Positions 26,678 to 39,449 of a stretch of DNA of 64,000 nucleotides are shown here, in pieces. A program made the position numbers and the translations under genes. The stretch's first letter is position 1; each line of letters starts with the position of its first letter. The stretch comes from Bordetella parapertussis. GTDB taxonomy: Bacteria > Acidobacteriota > Terriglobia > Bryobacterales > Bryobacteraceae. Under the pieces are notes generated by a model, which ran no database searches, was not told where the DNA came from, and saw nothing but the letters and a program-made list of their open reading frames with translations. The stretch covers positions 160,794-224,793 of the forward strand of contig CALQCC020000002.1 of the NCBI GenBank assembly GCA_943328975.2, read 5' to 3'.

Positions 26678-27405
26678 CGCCCGCCCGCGATGTCGAGTAG
26701 CGTTCCGGTTACGTAGGATGCTTCGTCCGAGAGCAGCCAAACGATGGCCGCCGCGACCTCTTCTGGCGCTCCACCGCGTTGCATAGGGACGGATGACTTC
26801 CGGCGATCCACGCGGCCGGGTTCACCACCATCGCCGTGCATGTCGGTGTAGATCAGGCCTGGACGGACCGCGTTGACGCGAATGCCTTCGGTGGCCACTT
26901 CTTTCGCCAGGCCCAGGGTCATGGTGTCGATGGCTCCTTTGCTGGCGGCGTAATCGATATATTCGTTCGGTGAGCCGAGCTTTGCGGCGAGAGACGAGAC
27001 GTTCACGATCGAGCCGCCGGACCCGCCGTGTCTGGTGGACATGCGGCGAACGGCTTCGCGAGCGCAGAGGATCGCTCCGACGGCATTGGTCGCAAAGATG
27101 CGCTGAATGCGCGCGGCATCCATTTGGTCCAGGCGGAGCTGGGGTTGCAGAATGGCTGCGTTGTTGACGAAGCCTCGGATGGGTCCCAGGGTTGCGGCGG
27201 TGTCGAAGAGACGGACGATGTCGGCTTCGATGGAGATATCGGCCTGGGTGGCGGTGGCTCCGGTGGCCAGCGCCAGGGCATTGGCCTGGTCGGCGCGGTT
27301 CCGGTAACTAAATAGGACGTTCCAGCCGCGTTGCGAGGCTAACTTTACAGTGGCGGCACCGATGCCGCGGCTGCCTCCGGTGATGATCAGGACGGGGGTG
27401 TTCAC
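26674..27405 (-). CDS. Short-chain dehydrogenase/reductase
   Basis: 243 residues from GTG 27405; the frame is open further upstream but only across the divergent promoter. Rossmann motif TGGSRGIGAAT (TGxxxGIG), NNAAIL, catalytic Ser in IVNVSSLAAKLGSPNEYIDYAASKGA with the Tyr-x3-Lys arrangement (YAASK), and the C-terminal SDEASYVTGTLLDIAGGR typical of FabG-like SDRs. Oxidoreductase for a hydroxyacyl or sugar-type substrate; not assignable further. Divergent from the PQQ dehydrogenase gene. Confidence 0.92.
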   Translation of the reverse strand: MNTPVLIITGGSRGIGAATVKLASQRGWNVLFSYRNRADQANALALATGATATQADISIEADIVRLFDTAATLGPIRGFVNNAAILQPQLRLDQMDAARIQRIFATNAVGAILCAREAVRRMSTRHGGSGGSIVNVSSLAAKLGSPNEYIDYAASKGAIDTMTLGLAKEVATEGIRVNAVRPGLIYTDMHGDGGEPGRVDRRKSSVPMQRGGAPEEVAAAIVWLLSDEASYVTGTLLDIAGGR

Positions 27406-27408
27406 AGG

Positions 27409-27437
27409 TTGACGGACTGACCTCTGGGATATATGAT
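27409..27437 (+). promoter_or_regulatory. Sigma-70-type promoter for PQQ dehydrogenase
   Basis: TTGACG at 27409-27414 and TATGAT at 27432-27437, separated by 17 bases. The expected start of transcription is near 27444, giving a leader of about 20 bases before the ATG at 27463. The -35 box lies immediately upstream of the divergent SDR start codon. No strong Shine-Dalgarno sequence precedes the dehydrogenase start. Confidence 0.65.
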
Positions 27438-27462
27438 AACGTCGGTGGTTCTTAAAAATACG

Positions 27463-29130
27463 ATGAAAACTAAAGCTTTCTTGTTGATGTCGATGGCGGG
27501 CCTTGCGCTGGCGCAGGGTGGGCGTGGCGCGGCTGGTCCTGCCCGCGAAGCTCCGGTAACGGATGTCCCGTTTTCCCGGATTCAGGCGGCGGAACAACAG
27601 CCCCAGAACTGGTTGACGTTTGGCGGCAACAATATGGCCCAGCGCCATAGCATGCTGAAGCAGATCAATACCGGCAACGCCAAAGATCTGGAACTGAAGT
27701 GGGTGTTCCAGTCGCGCTCACTTGACAAACACGAGGCGACGCCGCTGGTGGTGGATGGCGTGATGTACGCGATCCAGAGCCCGAACGACGTGATCGCGCT
27801 GGATGCAGCCACGGGGAAGACGATCTGGACCTATTTGCATAAGCCCGCGCCGGGAACTGTGAATCCGTGCTGCGGCAATTTGACGCGTGGCGTCGCGATT
27901 TTGGGCGACAAGTTGTTCCTGGGTTCCTTGGACGCGCGGCTCATCGCGATCAATGCGAAGACCGGCAAGGAAGTTTGGAATACCGAGGTTGCCGACTTCA
28001 AGCAACAGTATTCCATCACGCACGCGCCGCTAGTGATCAAGGACAAGGTGATTGTGGGTGTGGCTGGCGGCGAGCATGGCATCCGCGGGTTCATTGCGGC
28101 GTACGACGCCAATACCGGCAAGCAGGTGTGGAAGTTTAACACGGTTCCGGGTCCGGGCGAAAAGGGCTTTGAAACCTGGCTGGGCAAAGACGGCAAGCCT
28201 AACGATTCTTACCTGCACGGCGGCGCGCCGATCTGGGTGACCGGGTCGTACGATCCGACGACGAACCTGACCTATTGGGGCACGGGCAATCCGGGTCCGG
28301 ATTGGGATGGCGACGCGCGATTGGGAGACAACCTGTATAGCTGCAGTGTAATCGCGCTGGATGCGGATACGGGCAAGCTTTCCTGGCACTATCAGTTCTC
28401 GCCGCACAATGAATTCGATTGGGACGCGACGCAGGTTCCTGTGTTGGCCGATTTTGAATTCCAGGGCAAGCAGCGGAAGACGATGTTGTGGGCGAATCGG
28501 AACGGTGTGTTCTACGTTCTGGATCGTACCAACGGCCAGTTCCTCCTGGGCAAGCCATTCACCAAGACGAATTGGTTTACCGGTTTCGATGAGAAGGGGC
28601 GTCCAATGGCTGCTCCGGGCATCGTGCCGACCAAGGCAGGAACGCTGGTATATCCCGGCAACCAGGGTGGCACCAACTGGTACAACCCCTCTTACAGCCC
28701 GGGCACCGGACTGTTCTACATTCCGGCATGGGAGAACACCTCCAGCACTTATGTGAAGGGTGAAGAGCCCCCTGAGTTCCACGATGGCCAGAGCTTTACC
28801 GGCACGTTCCCGCGCGGTGGGGCGACCACGGATGACGTGTTCAGCTCGATTGCGGCGATTGATCCGAAGACGGGCGAGCGCAAGTGGACGTTCCGTATGT
28901 CGGCTCCGTCGACCGAAGGCGGTGTTCTGACCACAGCCGGCAACGTGTTGTTCAGCGGCGGCCGCGACGGACAGTTCTTCGCTTTGGACGCGCGGGACGG
29001 CAAGAAGCTGTGGGAGACGAATCTGGGTCCTTCGGTTTCGGCGGGTCCGATGACGTTTGAAGTGAAGGGCAAGCAGTACCTGAGCATTCAGGCGGGTGCG
29101 GCTCTGTTCACATTCGCAGTGAAGCAATAA
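27463..29130 (+). CDS. PQQ-dependent alcohol dehydrogenase, canonical ligand set
   Basis: 555 residues from ATG 27463, which gives a signal peptide (MKTKAFLLMSMAGLALAQ); in-frame starts upstream overlap the promoter. Eight-bladed propeller with repeated Trp-docking motifs (ALDAATGKTIW, AYDANTGKQVWKFN, ALDADTGKLSWHYQ). The vicinal cysteine pair at residues 136-137 (NPCCGN), Glu in GGEHGIRGF, Asn in GTGNPGPDW, and catalytic Asp319 followed by Asp321 (NEFDWDAT) are present. The second Asp is the pattern of lanthanide-using enzymes (XoxF/ExaF). Oxidises alcohols in the periplasm and passes electrons to a cytochrome; no xoxGJ genes are adjacent. Confidence 0.9.
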   Translation: MKTKAFLLMSMAGLALAQGGRGAAGPAREAPVTDVPFSRIQAAEQQPQNWLTFGGNNMAQRHSMLKQINTGNAKDLELKWVFQSRSLDKHEATPLVVDGVMYAIQSPNDVIALDAATGKTIWTYLHKPAPGTVNPCCGNLTRGVAILGDKLFLGSLDARLIAINAKTGKEVWNTEVADFKQQYSITHAPLVIKDKVIVGVAGGEHGIRGFIAAYDANTGKQVWKFNTVPGPGEKGFETWLGKDGKPNDSYLHGGAPIWVTGSYDPTTNLTYWGTGNPGPDWDGDARLGDNLYSCSVIALDADTGKLSWHYQFSPHNEFDWDATQVPVLADFEFQGKQRKTMLWANRNGVFYVLDRTNGQFLLGKPFTKTNWFTGFDEKGRPMAAPGIVPTKAGTLVYPGNQGGTNWYNPSYSPGTGLFYIPAWENTSSTYVKGEEPPEFHDGQSFTGTFPRGGATTDDVFSSIAAIDPKTGERKWTFRMSAPSTEGGVLTTAGNVLFSGGRDGQFFALDARDGKKLWETNLGPSVSAGPMTFEVKGKQYLSIQAGAALFTFAVKQ

Positions 29131-29202
29131 ACGGATTGCGTTCAAGACGCGCGGGTCCGGGCCGATACGGCATTTAGCAACCTAGGGTTGTTGAATGCGT
29201 TG

Positions 29203-31749
29203 ATGCGGGACCTCCAAATACTTAATGACAACATCGCGGGCGGGCCTCCGGTAGGAGGTTCCGCCCGCGATTTGCTTAGTGAACGCGCGCAGCAGTATTC
29301 CTGGATGGAGGCTAAATCCCGGGCGCTCTTGGAGGCGTCTCTAGACGCCATCGCGATCGTGGATGGCCAGGGCCGAATCCTTGAATGGAATCCAGCCGCG
29401 GAGGTGCTTTTTGGATGCACTTCGCAAGCGGCAGTAGGAAGATCGATGCAGGGGTTGCTGGTCGCTCCTAGTCTCCCGTATGGATCCAGTCCTTTTTTCA
29501 AAGGGGAAATCGTAGCTCGGCGAGCGGATGGGTGCGAGTTTCCTGCGGAAGTAGTGGTCCGGACAATCGGGCATGTGCGAAAACCAACGTTTGTCTGGGT
29601 GTTCCGGGATCTCACGCAGGATAAGTGCGCCGAGTCGCTCAGGATCATGCAGCACCGCATTAGTCGGATTCTAGCGGAGTCGGCATATTTGGAGGAAGGC
29701 ATCTCGGGTATCCTCGAAACGGTGTGCGCGGCGTTCCAGGGGGCTGCGGGAAACCTCTGGTTGGTCGATGCCGAGACGAATCAACTGCGTTGTTCCAATT
29801 CCTGGCGTCGGGCGGATCTTGCCGTAGCAGCCATGGATTTGCGATTGAGTATTGCCAGAGGGATCGATATTCCCGGCGAGGCATGGGGATCTGGCGAGAC
29901 GGTTTGGTGCCGTGATTTGGAGGCGAGTCCGGCTTCTCCACGTCGGGCCGCTGGGCTGCTAGCCGGGTTTCGTGGAGCGGCGGCGTTTCCGATTTTCTAT
30001 CAGGGTATCGTGACTGGGGTAGTGGAATTTCTCAGCATCGATTGCCTGCCCAAGCAAGAATCCAAAGTTGCCGCCAAGCTGAAGTCGCTGGGCTGGGAGA
30101 TCGGGCAGTTCATCGCGCGGGAGCGTGCCGAGGCTGCCTTGGTCCACGCCAAGGAAGCAGCGGAGGCGGCGAGTCTTGCCAAGAGTACTTTTCTGGCGGC
30201 AATGAGTCATGAGATCCGAACACCGATGAACGGCATCCTGGGGATGACCGATCTGGTTCTGGATACGGAACTGAATCCGGAACAGCGGGACTACTTGGGG
30301 TTAGTGAAGTCTTCGGCAGATTGTCTACTGACTGTCATCAATGACATTTTGGATTTTTCGAAGATCGAAGCCGGCAAACTGGAGATAGAGACGATTCCCT
30401 TCGATTTGGCGGAAAGTCTGGGCGAAACGATGAAGGCGTTGGCGTTTCGCGGGCAGCAGAAGGGGCTGGATCTCATTTGCGATATCTCGCCTGAAATTCC
30501 GCAATTGATTGAGGGTGATCCGGGGCGGATCCGGCAGATCTGCGTGAACCTGGTGGGCAACGCGATCAAGTTTACGGAGCGAGGTGAAATCGTGGTGACG
30601 GTAGCGCCGCTGCAGACTCGTAGTGGTGAATCGATGCTGCAGTGGAGCGTTCGCGATACAGGAATCGGGATCCCTCTGGAGAAGCAGCGATTAATCTTCG
30701 ACCCATTTTCGCAGGCGGATGGGTCGACGACGCGGAAATACGGCGGAACGGGATTGGGTCTGACCATCTGCAAGAAGCTGGCCACGATGATGGGCGGCGA
30801 TATGTGGGTGGAGAGTGCGCCCGGGAGGGGAAGCACATTCTCTTTTTCACTGCCTCTAATCATTCCCGCGCAGGTGGGACCGCGCATACTGCCGATCCAC
30901 GTCGATCATCTGCGCGGATCGCTGGTGTTGGTGGTGGATGGGAATTCTACCAGTCGGCGACTGCTGGAGCGATCGATGGCGCGGTGGGGGATGAATCCAG
31001 TCGTGACCGATAGCGGCCAAGAGGCTTTGGCTGCCCTCGCCGCGGCACGCGATGCAGCGACCCCATTCCGGCTGATCGTGTTGGATTGCCGACTGAGGGA
31101 TATGGACGGTTTTAAGTTGGCCGAACAAATCCGCAAGGAAGATCGCAACCATACGACCGCCCTGATGATGCTCACCTCGAGTGGACAACTGGGCGACGCG
31201 GCGCGCTGCCGGGAGGCTGGAATCGCGGCTTATCTGACAAAGCCCGTGCCGCAGGCAGAACTCTTGCACGCGATCTGTCAGACGCTGGGAACGGCCGAGC
31301 AAGTAGTGCCAACTGTGGCGCCGGTGATCACGCGGCACTCTCTGCGGGAAGGTTCGCCGCACTGGCGTATCTTGCTGGCGGAAGACAGCGGTGTGAATCG
31401 CATGCTAGCGGTTCGACTGCTCGAGAAACGCGGACACAAGGTCAGCACCGCGGTGAACGGTCGCGAGGCGGTGGAGTTGTTCGCACGGCAGGAATTCGAT
31501 TTGATCCTGATGGACATTCAGATGCCGGAGATGGATGGCTTCGAGGCTACGGCCGCCATCCGAGAGATACAAGCTGCTGCGGGAACTCGCACGCCGATTA
31601 TTGCTTTGACGGCACACGCGTTGACCGGCGATCGAGAGAAATGCCTGGCCGCAGAAATGGACGGTTACGTAACCAAACCCATTCGGGCGGAAAGTTTGTA
31701 CCAGGAAATGGACGACGTGATGCGGATCGGCGGGCTCGTCCTTCAATAA
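29203..31749 (+). CDS. Hybrid histidine kinase (PAS-GAF-HisKA-HATPase-REC-REC)
   Basis: 848 residues from ATG 29203; an in-frame TTG at 29188 is also possible. Order: PAS (about residues 50-145; SLDAIAIVDGQGRILEWNPA), GAF (about 165-305), HisKA with H-box AAMSHEIRTPMNGILGMTDL, HATPase with the N-box NLVGNAIKFTERGE and GGTGLGLTICKKL, then two receiver domains. The first receiver starts VVDGNSTSRR, where one of the usual acidic pair is missing, but keeps the phospho-Asp (VLDCRLRDMDGF). The second is canonical (LLAEDSGVNR, LMDIQMPEMDGFEA). No membrane segment, so cytosolic. It overlaps the convergent thiO by 7 bases. Confidence 0.92.
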   Translation: MRDLQILNDNIAGGPPVGGSARDLLSERAQQYSWMEAKSRALLEASLDAIAIVDGQGRILEWNPAAEVLFGCTSQAAVGRSMQGLLVAPSLPYGSSPFFKGEIVARRADGCEFPAEVVVRTIGHVRKPTFVWVFRDLTQDKCAESLRIMQHRISRILAESAYLEEGISGILETVCAAFQGAAGNLWLVDAETNQLRCSNSWRRADLAVAAMDLRLSIARGIDIPGEAWGSGETVWCRDLEASPASPRRAAGLLAGFRGAAAFPIFYQGIVTGVVEFLSIDCLPKQESKVAAKLKSLGWEIGQFIARERAEAALVHAKEAAEAASLAKSTFLAAMSHEIRTPMNGILGMTDLVLDTELNPEQRDYLGLVKSSADCLLTVINDILDFSKIEAGKLEIETIPFDLAESLGETMKALAFRGQQKGLDLICDISPEIPQLIEGDPGRIRQICVNLVGNAIKFTERGEIVVTVAPLQTRSGESMLQWSVRDTGIGIPLEKQRLIFDPFSQADGSTTRKYGGTGLGLTICKKLATMMGGDMWVESAPGRGSTFSFSLPLIIPAQVGPRILPIHVDHLRGSLVLVVDGNSTSRRLLERSMARWGMNPVVTDSGQEALAALAAARDAATPFRLIVLDCRLRDMDGFKLAEQIRKEDRNHTTALMMLTSSGQLGDAARCREAGIAAYLTKPVPQAELLHAICQTLGTAEQVVPTVAPVITRHSLREGSPHWRILLAEDSGVNRMLAVRLLEKRGHKVSTAVNGREAVELFARQEFDLILMDIQMPEMDGFEATAAIREIQAAAGTRTPIIALTAHALTGDREKCLAAEMDGYVTKPIRAESLYQEMDDVMRIGGLVLQ

Positions 31750-32728
31750 CTACAGGCCTGCGCAATTTCCGCAGCCACGCGTTGTGCTGTGATCGGGGTC
31801 AGCAGAATTCCGTTACGGTAGTGACCGTACGCCAGCCACACATTTGTGTCCGCTACGCGGCGTAGGACGGGACCATCTTCGAGTTCAGGCCCGGGGCGAA
31901 AGCCAATCCAGCGGCGTACGGGTTCCGCTGCGGCTAGTTCCGGCACTACATCGGCTGCGCGGCGGTGAATCGCGTCACAGGCAGAAAATTGGACGCTGGT
32001 ATCGAAGCCCACATGCTCCTCGGTGGTGCCCGCGATCACTAGACCGTCGGCGCGTTGTAGCACGTAGGTGTGATTTTTGCGCAGGAACGGTCCTAGCAAT
32101 CCTTGGCGCATCTGAAATCCGATGAGGTGTCCCTTTACCGGTGTCGACTTCGGAAGCTTCAGCGGTTCACCGTTATGGGTGATCTGTAGGTCGCCGGACC
32201 ATGCGCCGGCGGAGACTACTACCGCGGTGTGATCGGTTGCCTCGAGCTCGGTGAGACTCCCATGTTCCATGGCGACGCCACGTTTCTTCGCGGCTTGGCG
32301 TATGGTGCGTAACAGCGCCGAAGGATCGGTCAAGGCGTCGTTGGGATAGAACAGGCCATCGGGCCGCTGCTCCACGCGGATGCCGGCGGAGCGGTGCAAT
32401 GCTTCCAATCGATCCGCGCTATCGCCGGGGTCCATTACCAGACAACCACAGCTACGGAATTCAACGTCTAGACCCGTCTCCGACCGCAGTTCTTCGATGA
32501 AGGAAGGATAGAGCCGAAGGCTTTCGACTCCCATGTCGAGCCATGGGGACGGCTTCGAGGCCTCCGAGCCAGGGGCCAACATTCCCGCGCCCGCAGTGCT
32601 GGCTTCGCCGCCCAGGTTCCCAGCATCAACGATGGTCACAGGCGCGCCTTTCTGCGCCAGCCGCCACGCGATAGAACTTCCGATCAAACCCCCGCCGATG
32701 ATGAGGACACCGGCATCTCGAGACGACA

Positions 32729-32729
<1 letters not shown>
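31743..32729 (-). CDS. thiO: Glycine oxidase ThiO-like FAD oxidoreductase
   Basis: 328 residues from ATG 32729 (TGATG overlap with pobA; a GTG is one codon upstream). DAO-type fold: dinucleotide motif VLIIGGGLIGSSIAWRLAQ, GEASTAGAGMLAPGSE as in ThiO, and the C-terminal TNVWLAYGHYRNGILLTPIT with the FAD-contacting Gly-His. ThiO makes iminoglycine for thiamine thiazole synthesis. No thiazole genes are adjacent, so a related amine or sarcosine oxidase role is the alternative. Last gene of the Mo-enzyme/pobA operon. Confidence 0.82.
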
Positions 32730-34904
<2,175 letters not shown>

Positions 34905-34908
<4 letters not shown>

Positions 34909-37013
34909 GCCAGCACCTCCAACACCCGCTCACGCGTCATAGGCAAGGCTTTCATGCGTTTTCCGATCGCGTTGTAGATTGCGTTTCCGATGGCGCCGAC
35001 TGTCGGGATGATGGTCGGTTCGCCTAGTGTTTTCGCACCGAACGGACCGTAGGGGTCCTCGGTCTCGATCCAGAGAACGTCCACCGGTGGAGCGTCCATA
35101 TGTGTCATGATGCGCGCGCCGTAGTAACCGGCATTCAGCGGCTGGCCTGAGCGCGGGTCATAGCGGAGCTCTTCATGCAGCGCCATGCCGATACCTTGGA
35201 TCGCGCCGCCTTGCACTTGGCTCTCTGCCGTGAGCGGGTTGACGATGCGTCCGCTGTCATGGGCTGCGGTGAACTTCACTACGCGCACATGTCCGGTCTC
35301 GACGTTCACTTCGACTTCCGCGAAGTGGGCCACGAAGGATTGCCGCGAGGCGCCCTGAATCTGCGCTGGGTTGGTGGTGATCATCGCCATAAGGTCGTTG
35401 TTGCCAGAGGGCATGCCTTTTTCGACGATGAGTTTCTTCAAATCTTTGATCGCCGCGATGACGGCGTCGCCGGTTTGCACCGTCGTGCGGCTGCCGGATT
35501 CGCCCACAGAGTACGGGCACGTATCCGTATCGCCCCACACTACGTTGACCTTGCTGAGCGGCACACCCAGTTCCTCCGCAGCGATTAGGCCCATCGTGGT
35601 TTTCGCCGCAGTCCCGCAATCGGTCACGCCGACGTGGATCGAGTAGTTACCCTTCGAGTCTACTTTCGCGACCGCGCTGCTGCGGCCTAGCGCCGATCCG
35701 AACATTCCCATCGCCAGACCCGCGCCGCGTTTCACTGGACCGGTGCCGGAACCGGCCACGGGCTTCCAGCGTTGCTTCCATCCGAACGCGTCGGCGCCTT
35801 TGCGCAAGCAGTCTTCCAGGCCGAAGCTGGTGTACGGTGTCTGATCGCGGAACTTGCGCGTCATATTCTTAAGCCGGAACTCCAGTGGGTCCATTTTCAG
35901 CGCGTAGGCGACTTCGTCGATTGCAGACTCGATGCCGAACACACCCTGCGGATACGCGGGAGCTCGATAATTCGCGGCCACCGCGGTATTTGTGTAGATC
36001 GGTGTCGTAGATGTTTCCAGATTGGGGACTTGGTAGACTTCGGTGCCCGACAAATCGCAAGAACTCTTGCGGTATGCGCCGGAGCCCGTCTTCGCCGTCA
36101 TTTGGATCGCGGTCAGCGTGCCGTCATTCTTCACGCCGATTTTGTAGCTCTGCTTGCTGGACCAACGGCCGTGCACGGCGACGAAATCTTCCTTGCGGGT
36201 GAACTCCACTTTCACCGGAGCCTTGGCTTCCTTGGCCAACAATGCCGCGAACAGGTCGAAATCGTGCGATTGGTTCTTGTTGCCGAAGCCCCCGCCCATG
36301 TAATGGCAGATGACGCGCACGTTGGGCTCGGCGATGTTGAGGTCTTTCGCGATGTCGCGCTGGCAATTCGCGATGCCCTGGGTTGACGCGTACACGGTCA
36401 GCTTGTCGCCTTCCCAATACGCGAGCGAGGTGCGGAGTTCCAACTGTGCGTTGTTGTGGTGGGACGATGTGAAGTTCGATTCGAACACGCGATCGGCTTC
36501 CGCGAGACCCTTCGCGGCATCTCCGCGCTTGTAGGTCTGAGGTTCGCGGCGGCGTTGATTGTTGGGCGAAATGTTCCCGCCCGGGTGAATCTCCGGAGCG
36601 CCTTCTTCCAGCGCTTTGTCCACGTCGAGGACAAACGGCAGCACTTCATAATCCACTTGGATCAGGGCCATGGCTTCTTCGGCCACGTGGCGATCGCTCG
36701 CCGCGATGGCTGCAACCGCTTCGCCGGTGAAGCGCAGAGGATTGTTGAACAGCTTGCGTTGACCCAGCGTATCGCCGCTTGACCAGACGGTGTCGCAGTT
36801 GTCCTTGGTCAGAATCGCGCGGACGCCCGGTAGCGCCGCAGCTTTGGATATGTCGATGGAGCGAATCCGCGCGTGTGGATGTGGGCTGCGCAGCAGGCGA
36901 GCATAGAGCATGCCCGGAAGCTTCACGTCGCCGGTATATTCGGCGCGACCGGTGACGCGTAGTAATGCGTCGATGCGAGGTTGACGATGTCCAACGGAAT
37001 TGAGTGGCGTCAT
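34905..37013 (-). CDS. Molybdopterin-binding subunit of xanthine-dehydrogenase-family enzyme (PaoC-like)
   Basis: 702 residues. The N-terminal domain starts VGHRQPRIDALLRVTGRAEY. Mo-domain motifs include YMGGGFGNKNQSHDFDLF, YRAPAYPQGVFGIESAIDEV and a C-terminal GAKTLGEP that carries the catalytic Glu of the family. Length is near that of PaoC (about 730), shorter than xanthine dehydrogenase large subunits. It needs molybdopterin, possibly the cytosine dinucleotide form. It lies between the FeS and FAD subunit genes with 4-base overlaps. The likely substrate class is aldehydes, on the basis of architecture, not of a diagnostic residue. Confidence 0.92.
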
Positions 37014-37606
37014 GCGGCACCTCCGTTACTCAGTGTGCCGGCGGCGGCCATCACGGCTTCCACATAGTGGTTGTAATTCGAGCAGCGGCACAGATTGCCG
37101 GTCAGCCCGGCGCGCACTTGATCGCGCGTCGGTTTGGGATTCTCGTTCAGCAGAGCCTTGGCCGCCATCAATTGGCCCGAGGTGCAGTAGCCGCACTGCG
37201 GCGCGTCGTGTTCGATGAAGGCTTCCTGCAGTGGATCGAGCTTGGTGCCTTGCGCGAGTCCTTCGATGGTCTGCACCGTGCGGCCGTCCATCCAGACGGC
37301 GAGTTGGCTGCACGCATAGACGGGCTTGCCGTTCACCAGCACCGTGCATGCGCCGCATTCACCGCGATCGCAACCGATCTTGGTGCCGGTCAACTGCAGG
37401 TGGTCGCGCAAAACTTCGACCAAGGTCCAGCGGTCTTCTACGTCGAGGCTGCGTGCCTCTCCGTTGACGGTCAGCCGGATCGCAGTCCTCGGTGCCGCTG
37501 CTGGAGCCGCCGGTGCTGTCGCAGTTTGCTGCGCGCTTAAGGGCACCGTGGCCGCAACGAGACCGGCGCCGGTCCCCTCTACAAATAACCGCCGTGAGAT
37601 TTTCAT
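37010..37606 (-). CDS. Tat-exported [2Fe-2S] subunit (PaoA-like)
   Basis: 198 residues. Twin-arginine signal (MKISRRLFVEGTGAGLVAAT) and an Ala/Pro-rich linker precede a plant-type ferredoxin domain with CDRGECGACTV and a C-terminal helical domain with CGYCTSGQ and CRCSNY, the two 2Fe-2S cluster sites of the family. The signal sequence indicates a periplasmic three-subunit enzyme of the PaoABC kind. First gene of the operon. Confidence 0.93.
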   Translation of the reverse strand: MKISRRLFVEGTGAGLVAATVPLSAQQTATAPAAPAAAPRTAIRLTVNGEARSLDVEDRWTLVEVLRDHLQLTGTKIGCDRGECGACTVLVNGKPVYACSQLAVWMDGRTVQTIEGLAQGTKLDPLQEAFIEHDAPQCGYCTSGQLMAAKALLNENPKPTRDQVRAGLTGNLCRCSNYNHYVEAVMAAAGTLSNGGAA

Positions 37607-37647
37607 GACGCGCCTCCCCAGCTATTATCCTTCGTTCGGGGCGTCGG

Positions 37648-38667
37648 TCAAACGGGGCGGAACAAGTAGTGCGAGACGATCCATTCGCGGCCTCCGCGAT
37701 AGCCCCACAGTTCTTCTACGGCGAGGAAAAAAACGCGCCAGCGAACCAGCCAGCGCAGCGCTTCAGCGGAGCCGTAAGTCTGCTCAAATACGGCCAGAAC
37801 TTGGGCACGATTCCGATCCAGATTCTGCAGCCAAGCCCGCGCGGTCTTCTGATAGTGGGTCCCGTCGAAGCGCCAGTGTCCTGCCACGTGCAGGTCATCG
37901 TGGAACCGAGGAAGTAGATCGTCGCTGGGCATGATGCCGCCGGTGAAGAAGTGCTCTGCCATCCAATCTCCCGGGCCGCGCGTCTCAAATGGATAGGCGA
38001 AACGGGTGTGGGCGAATACGTGGACGAAGAGTGCTCCGTCGGGTTTGAGCCACGTACGGATGCGTCGCAACAGTTCCTGATAATTGCGCATGTGTTCGAA
38101 CATTTCCACTGAGACAACGCGATCGAACTTCGCCTCTGTGGAGAACACATTCATGTCCGCGGTGATTACGTGGATGTTTTCGAGTCCCAGAGAGCGGGCC
38201 TTCGCTTCAATATGTTCCCGTTGCGGCCGGGAGTTGGAAACGGCGGTGATCCGGCAGCGCGGGAATCGCTGAGCTAAGTAGAGAGACATCGATCCCCAGC
38301 CGCAGCCGAGATCAAGCACGGTGTGTCCGTCGTCGATGCGAGCGCGCTCGGTGGCCAGAGCCAACATGCTTTGTTCCGCAGCCGCGAGCCTTTCGACTCC
38401 GGAGGGCCAGTGGCAGCAACTGTATTTGAGGGCTGGCCCTAAGACCAACTCGAAGAACGCGGGCGGAACTTCGTAATGTTGCCGGTTTGCGTCCAGCGCA
38501 TGAATCGCGATGGGGCTGGTCTTCAGGTCCTCGACGAAACGGTCGAGGTCTGCGCCCTTGGCGGCCTCCTCGCGCAGACGTTCCCGGATCAGCGCGCGGA
38601 TCGCGATCCGGAGCAGGCTATCGGGCACCCAGTCGCGTTCGAGGATCGAGTCATACCAGGCGCTCAT
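37648..38667 (-). CDS. Cyclopropane-fatty-acyl-phospholipid-synthase-family methyltransferase, copy 1
   Basis: 339 residues. SAM motif [22 protein letters not shown]-family features ([29 protein letters not shown]) and the C-terminal [21 protein letters not shown]. It lacks the conventional N-terminal sequence of E. coli Cfa and differs strongly from the second copy at 41851-43104. Acts on unsaturated acyl chains of membrane lipids in known relatives, making cyclopropane or methyl branches. Overlaps the DUF1295 gene by 4 bases. Confidence 0.87.
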   Translation of the reverse strand: MSAWYDSILERDWVPDSLLRIAIRALIRERLREEAAKGADLDRFVEDLKTSPIAIHALDANRQHYEVPPAFFELVLGPALKYSCCHWPSGVERLAAAEQSMLALATERARIDDGHTVLDLGCGWGSMSLYLAQRFPRCRITAVSNSRPQREHIEAKARSLGLENIHVITADMNVFSTEAKFDRVVSVEMFEHMRNYQELLRRIRTWLKPDGALFVHVFAHTRFAYPFETRGPGDWMAEHFFTGGIMPSDDLLPRFHDDLHVAGHWRFDGTHYQKTARAWLQNLDRNRAQVLAVFEQTYGSAEALRWLVRWRVFFLAVEELWGYRGGREWIVSHYLFRPV

Positions 38668-39449
38668 GGGTTCGTCCTAGGGAACCAAGGAACAAAGGCA
38701 CTCGTGGTGCGCTGATATTCGCGGTACTCATCGCCTCGGCTGCGGATCGCCTGCTCTTCAGTCGCCGGGATTCCGGTGACGCGCAGCAGGAAGTAGAGTA
38801 TCAGGGCGGGCGAGATCCAACCAAGCCATCCAAAGGGAGAAGATGTTGCGAAGATGGCGAAAGAAACCCAGATCAGCCACTCGAAGAAATAGTTTGGATG
38901 GCGCGAGTAGCGCCACAAGCCTCGCCTGCAGGTTCGGCCGCGCGAGGTTGGATCCGATTTGAACGCGGCAAGCTGCGCGTCCGCCGTGGCTTCGCCCGCC
39001 ACCGCGACGATCCATAGCCCCACGGCAAGCCATTCCAGAGGGGCAATGCCCGCCGACCCGTTGACCGCAGCCGCGAGGAAGGGGATCGATAGCAGGATGC
39101 ACGTGAAAGCTTGCAGCTCAAAGAAAGCTAAGAATTTGGCGCCGACATTGGTTTTCCACTGGCGGCGCAGCTCTTGATAGCGGCCTTCTTCCTCATGTCC
39201 GGCCACCCGCACCACCAGGTGAAGTGCGAGGCGCAGGCCCCAAACGCCGCTCATTATGCCGATCAAGGTCGACCTGGGTCCGTAGCCATTGCCGAACCAC
39301 GCATAGCCGACTCCCAGCGAAGCCAGCACAAAGGCCCAAGCGGGATCCACGATGGACGCGTTACGCAACGGGAAATGGAGCAGCCACAGGACAAACATGC
39401 ACAGGGCCGCGAGCGTGGCTCCCCATAGCAGTAGGTCGCTCCAGCTCAA
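38664..39449 (-). CDS. DUF1295 (steroid 5-alpha-reductase-like) membrane protein
   Basis: 261 residues if translation starts at TTG 39449, which overlaps the upstream stop (TTGA); no ATG is suitably placed. Six to seven membrane helices; motifs [11 protein letters not shown] near the start and [24 protein letters not shown] near the C-terminus, the NADPH-binding-type segment of this family. Such proteins are often found with CFA synthases and are thought to reduce or otherwise modify lipids. Part of a three-gene minus-strand operon. Confidence 0.85.
   Translation of the reverse strand: MSWSDLLLWGATLAALCMFVLWLLHFPLRNASIVDPAWAFVLASLGVGYAWFGNGYGPRSTLIGIMSGVWGLRLALHLVVRVAGHEEEGRYQELRRQWKTNVGAKFLAFFELQAFTCILLSIPFLAAAVNGSAGIAPLEWLAVGLWIVAVAGEATADAQLAAFKSDPTSRGRTCRRGLWRYSRHPNYFFEWLIWVSFAIFATSSPFGWLGWISPALILYFLLRVTGIPATEEQAIRSRGDEYREYQRTTSAFVPWFPRTNP

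Noticed and set aside
28030..29145. 371-codon minus-strand frame
   Set aside because: Antisense to the PQQ dehydrogenase, which has a promoter, signal peptide and full active site.
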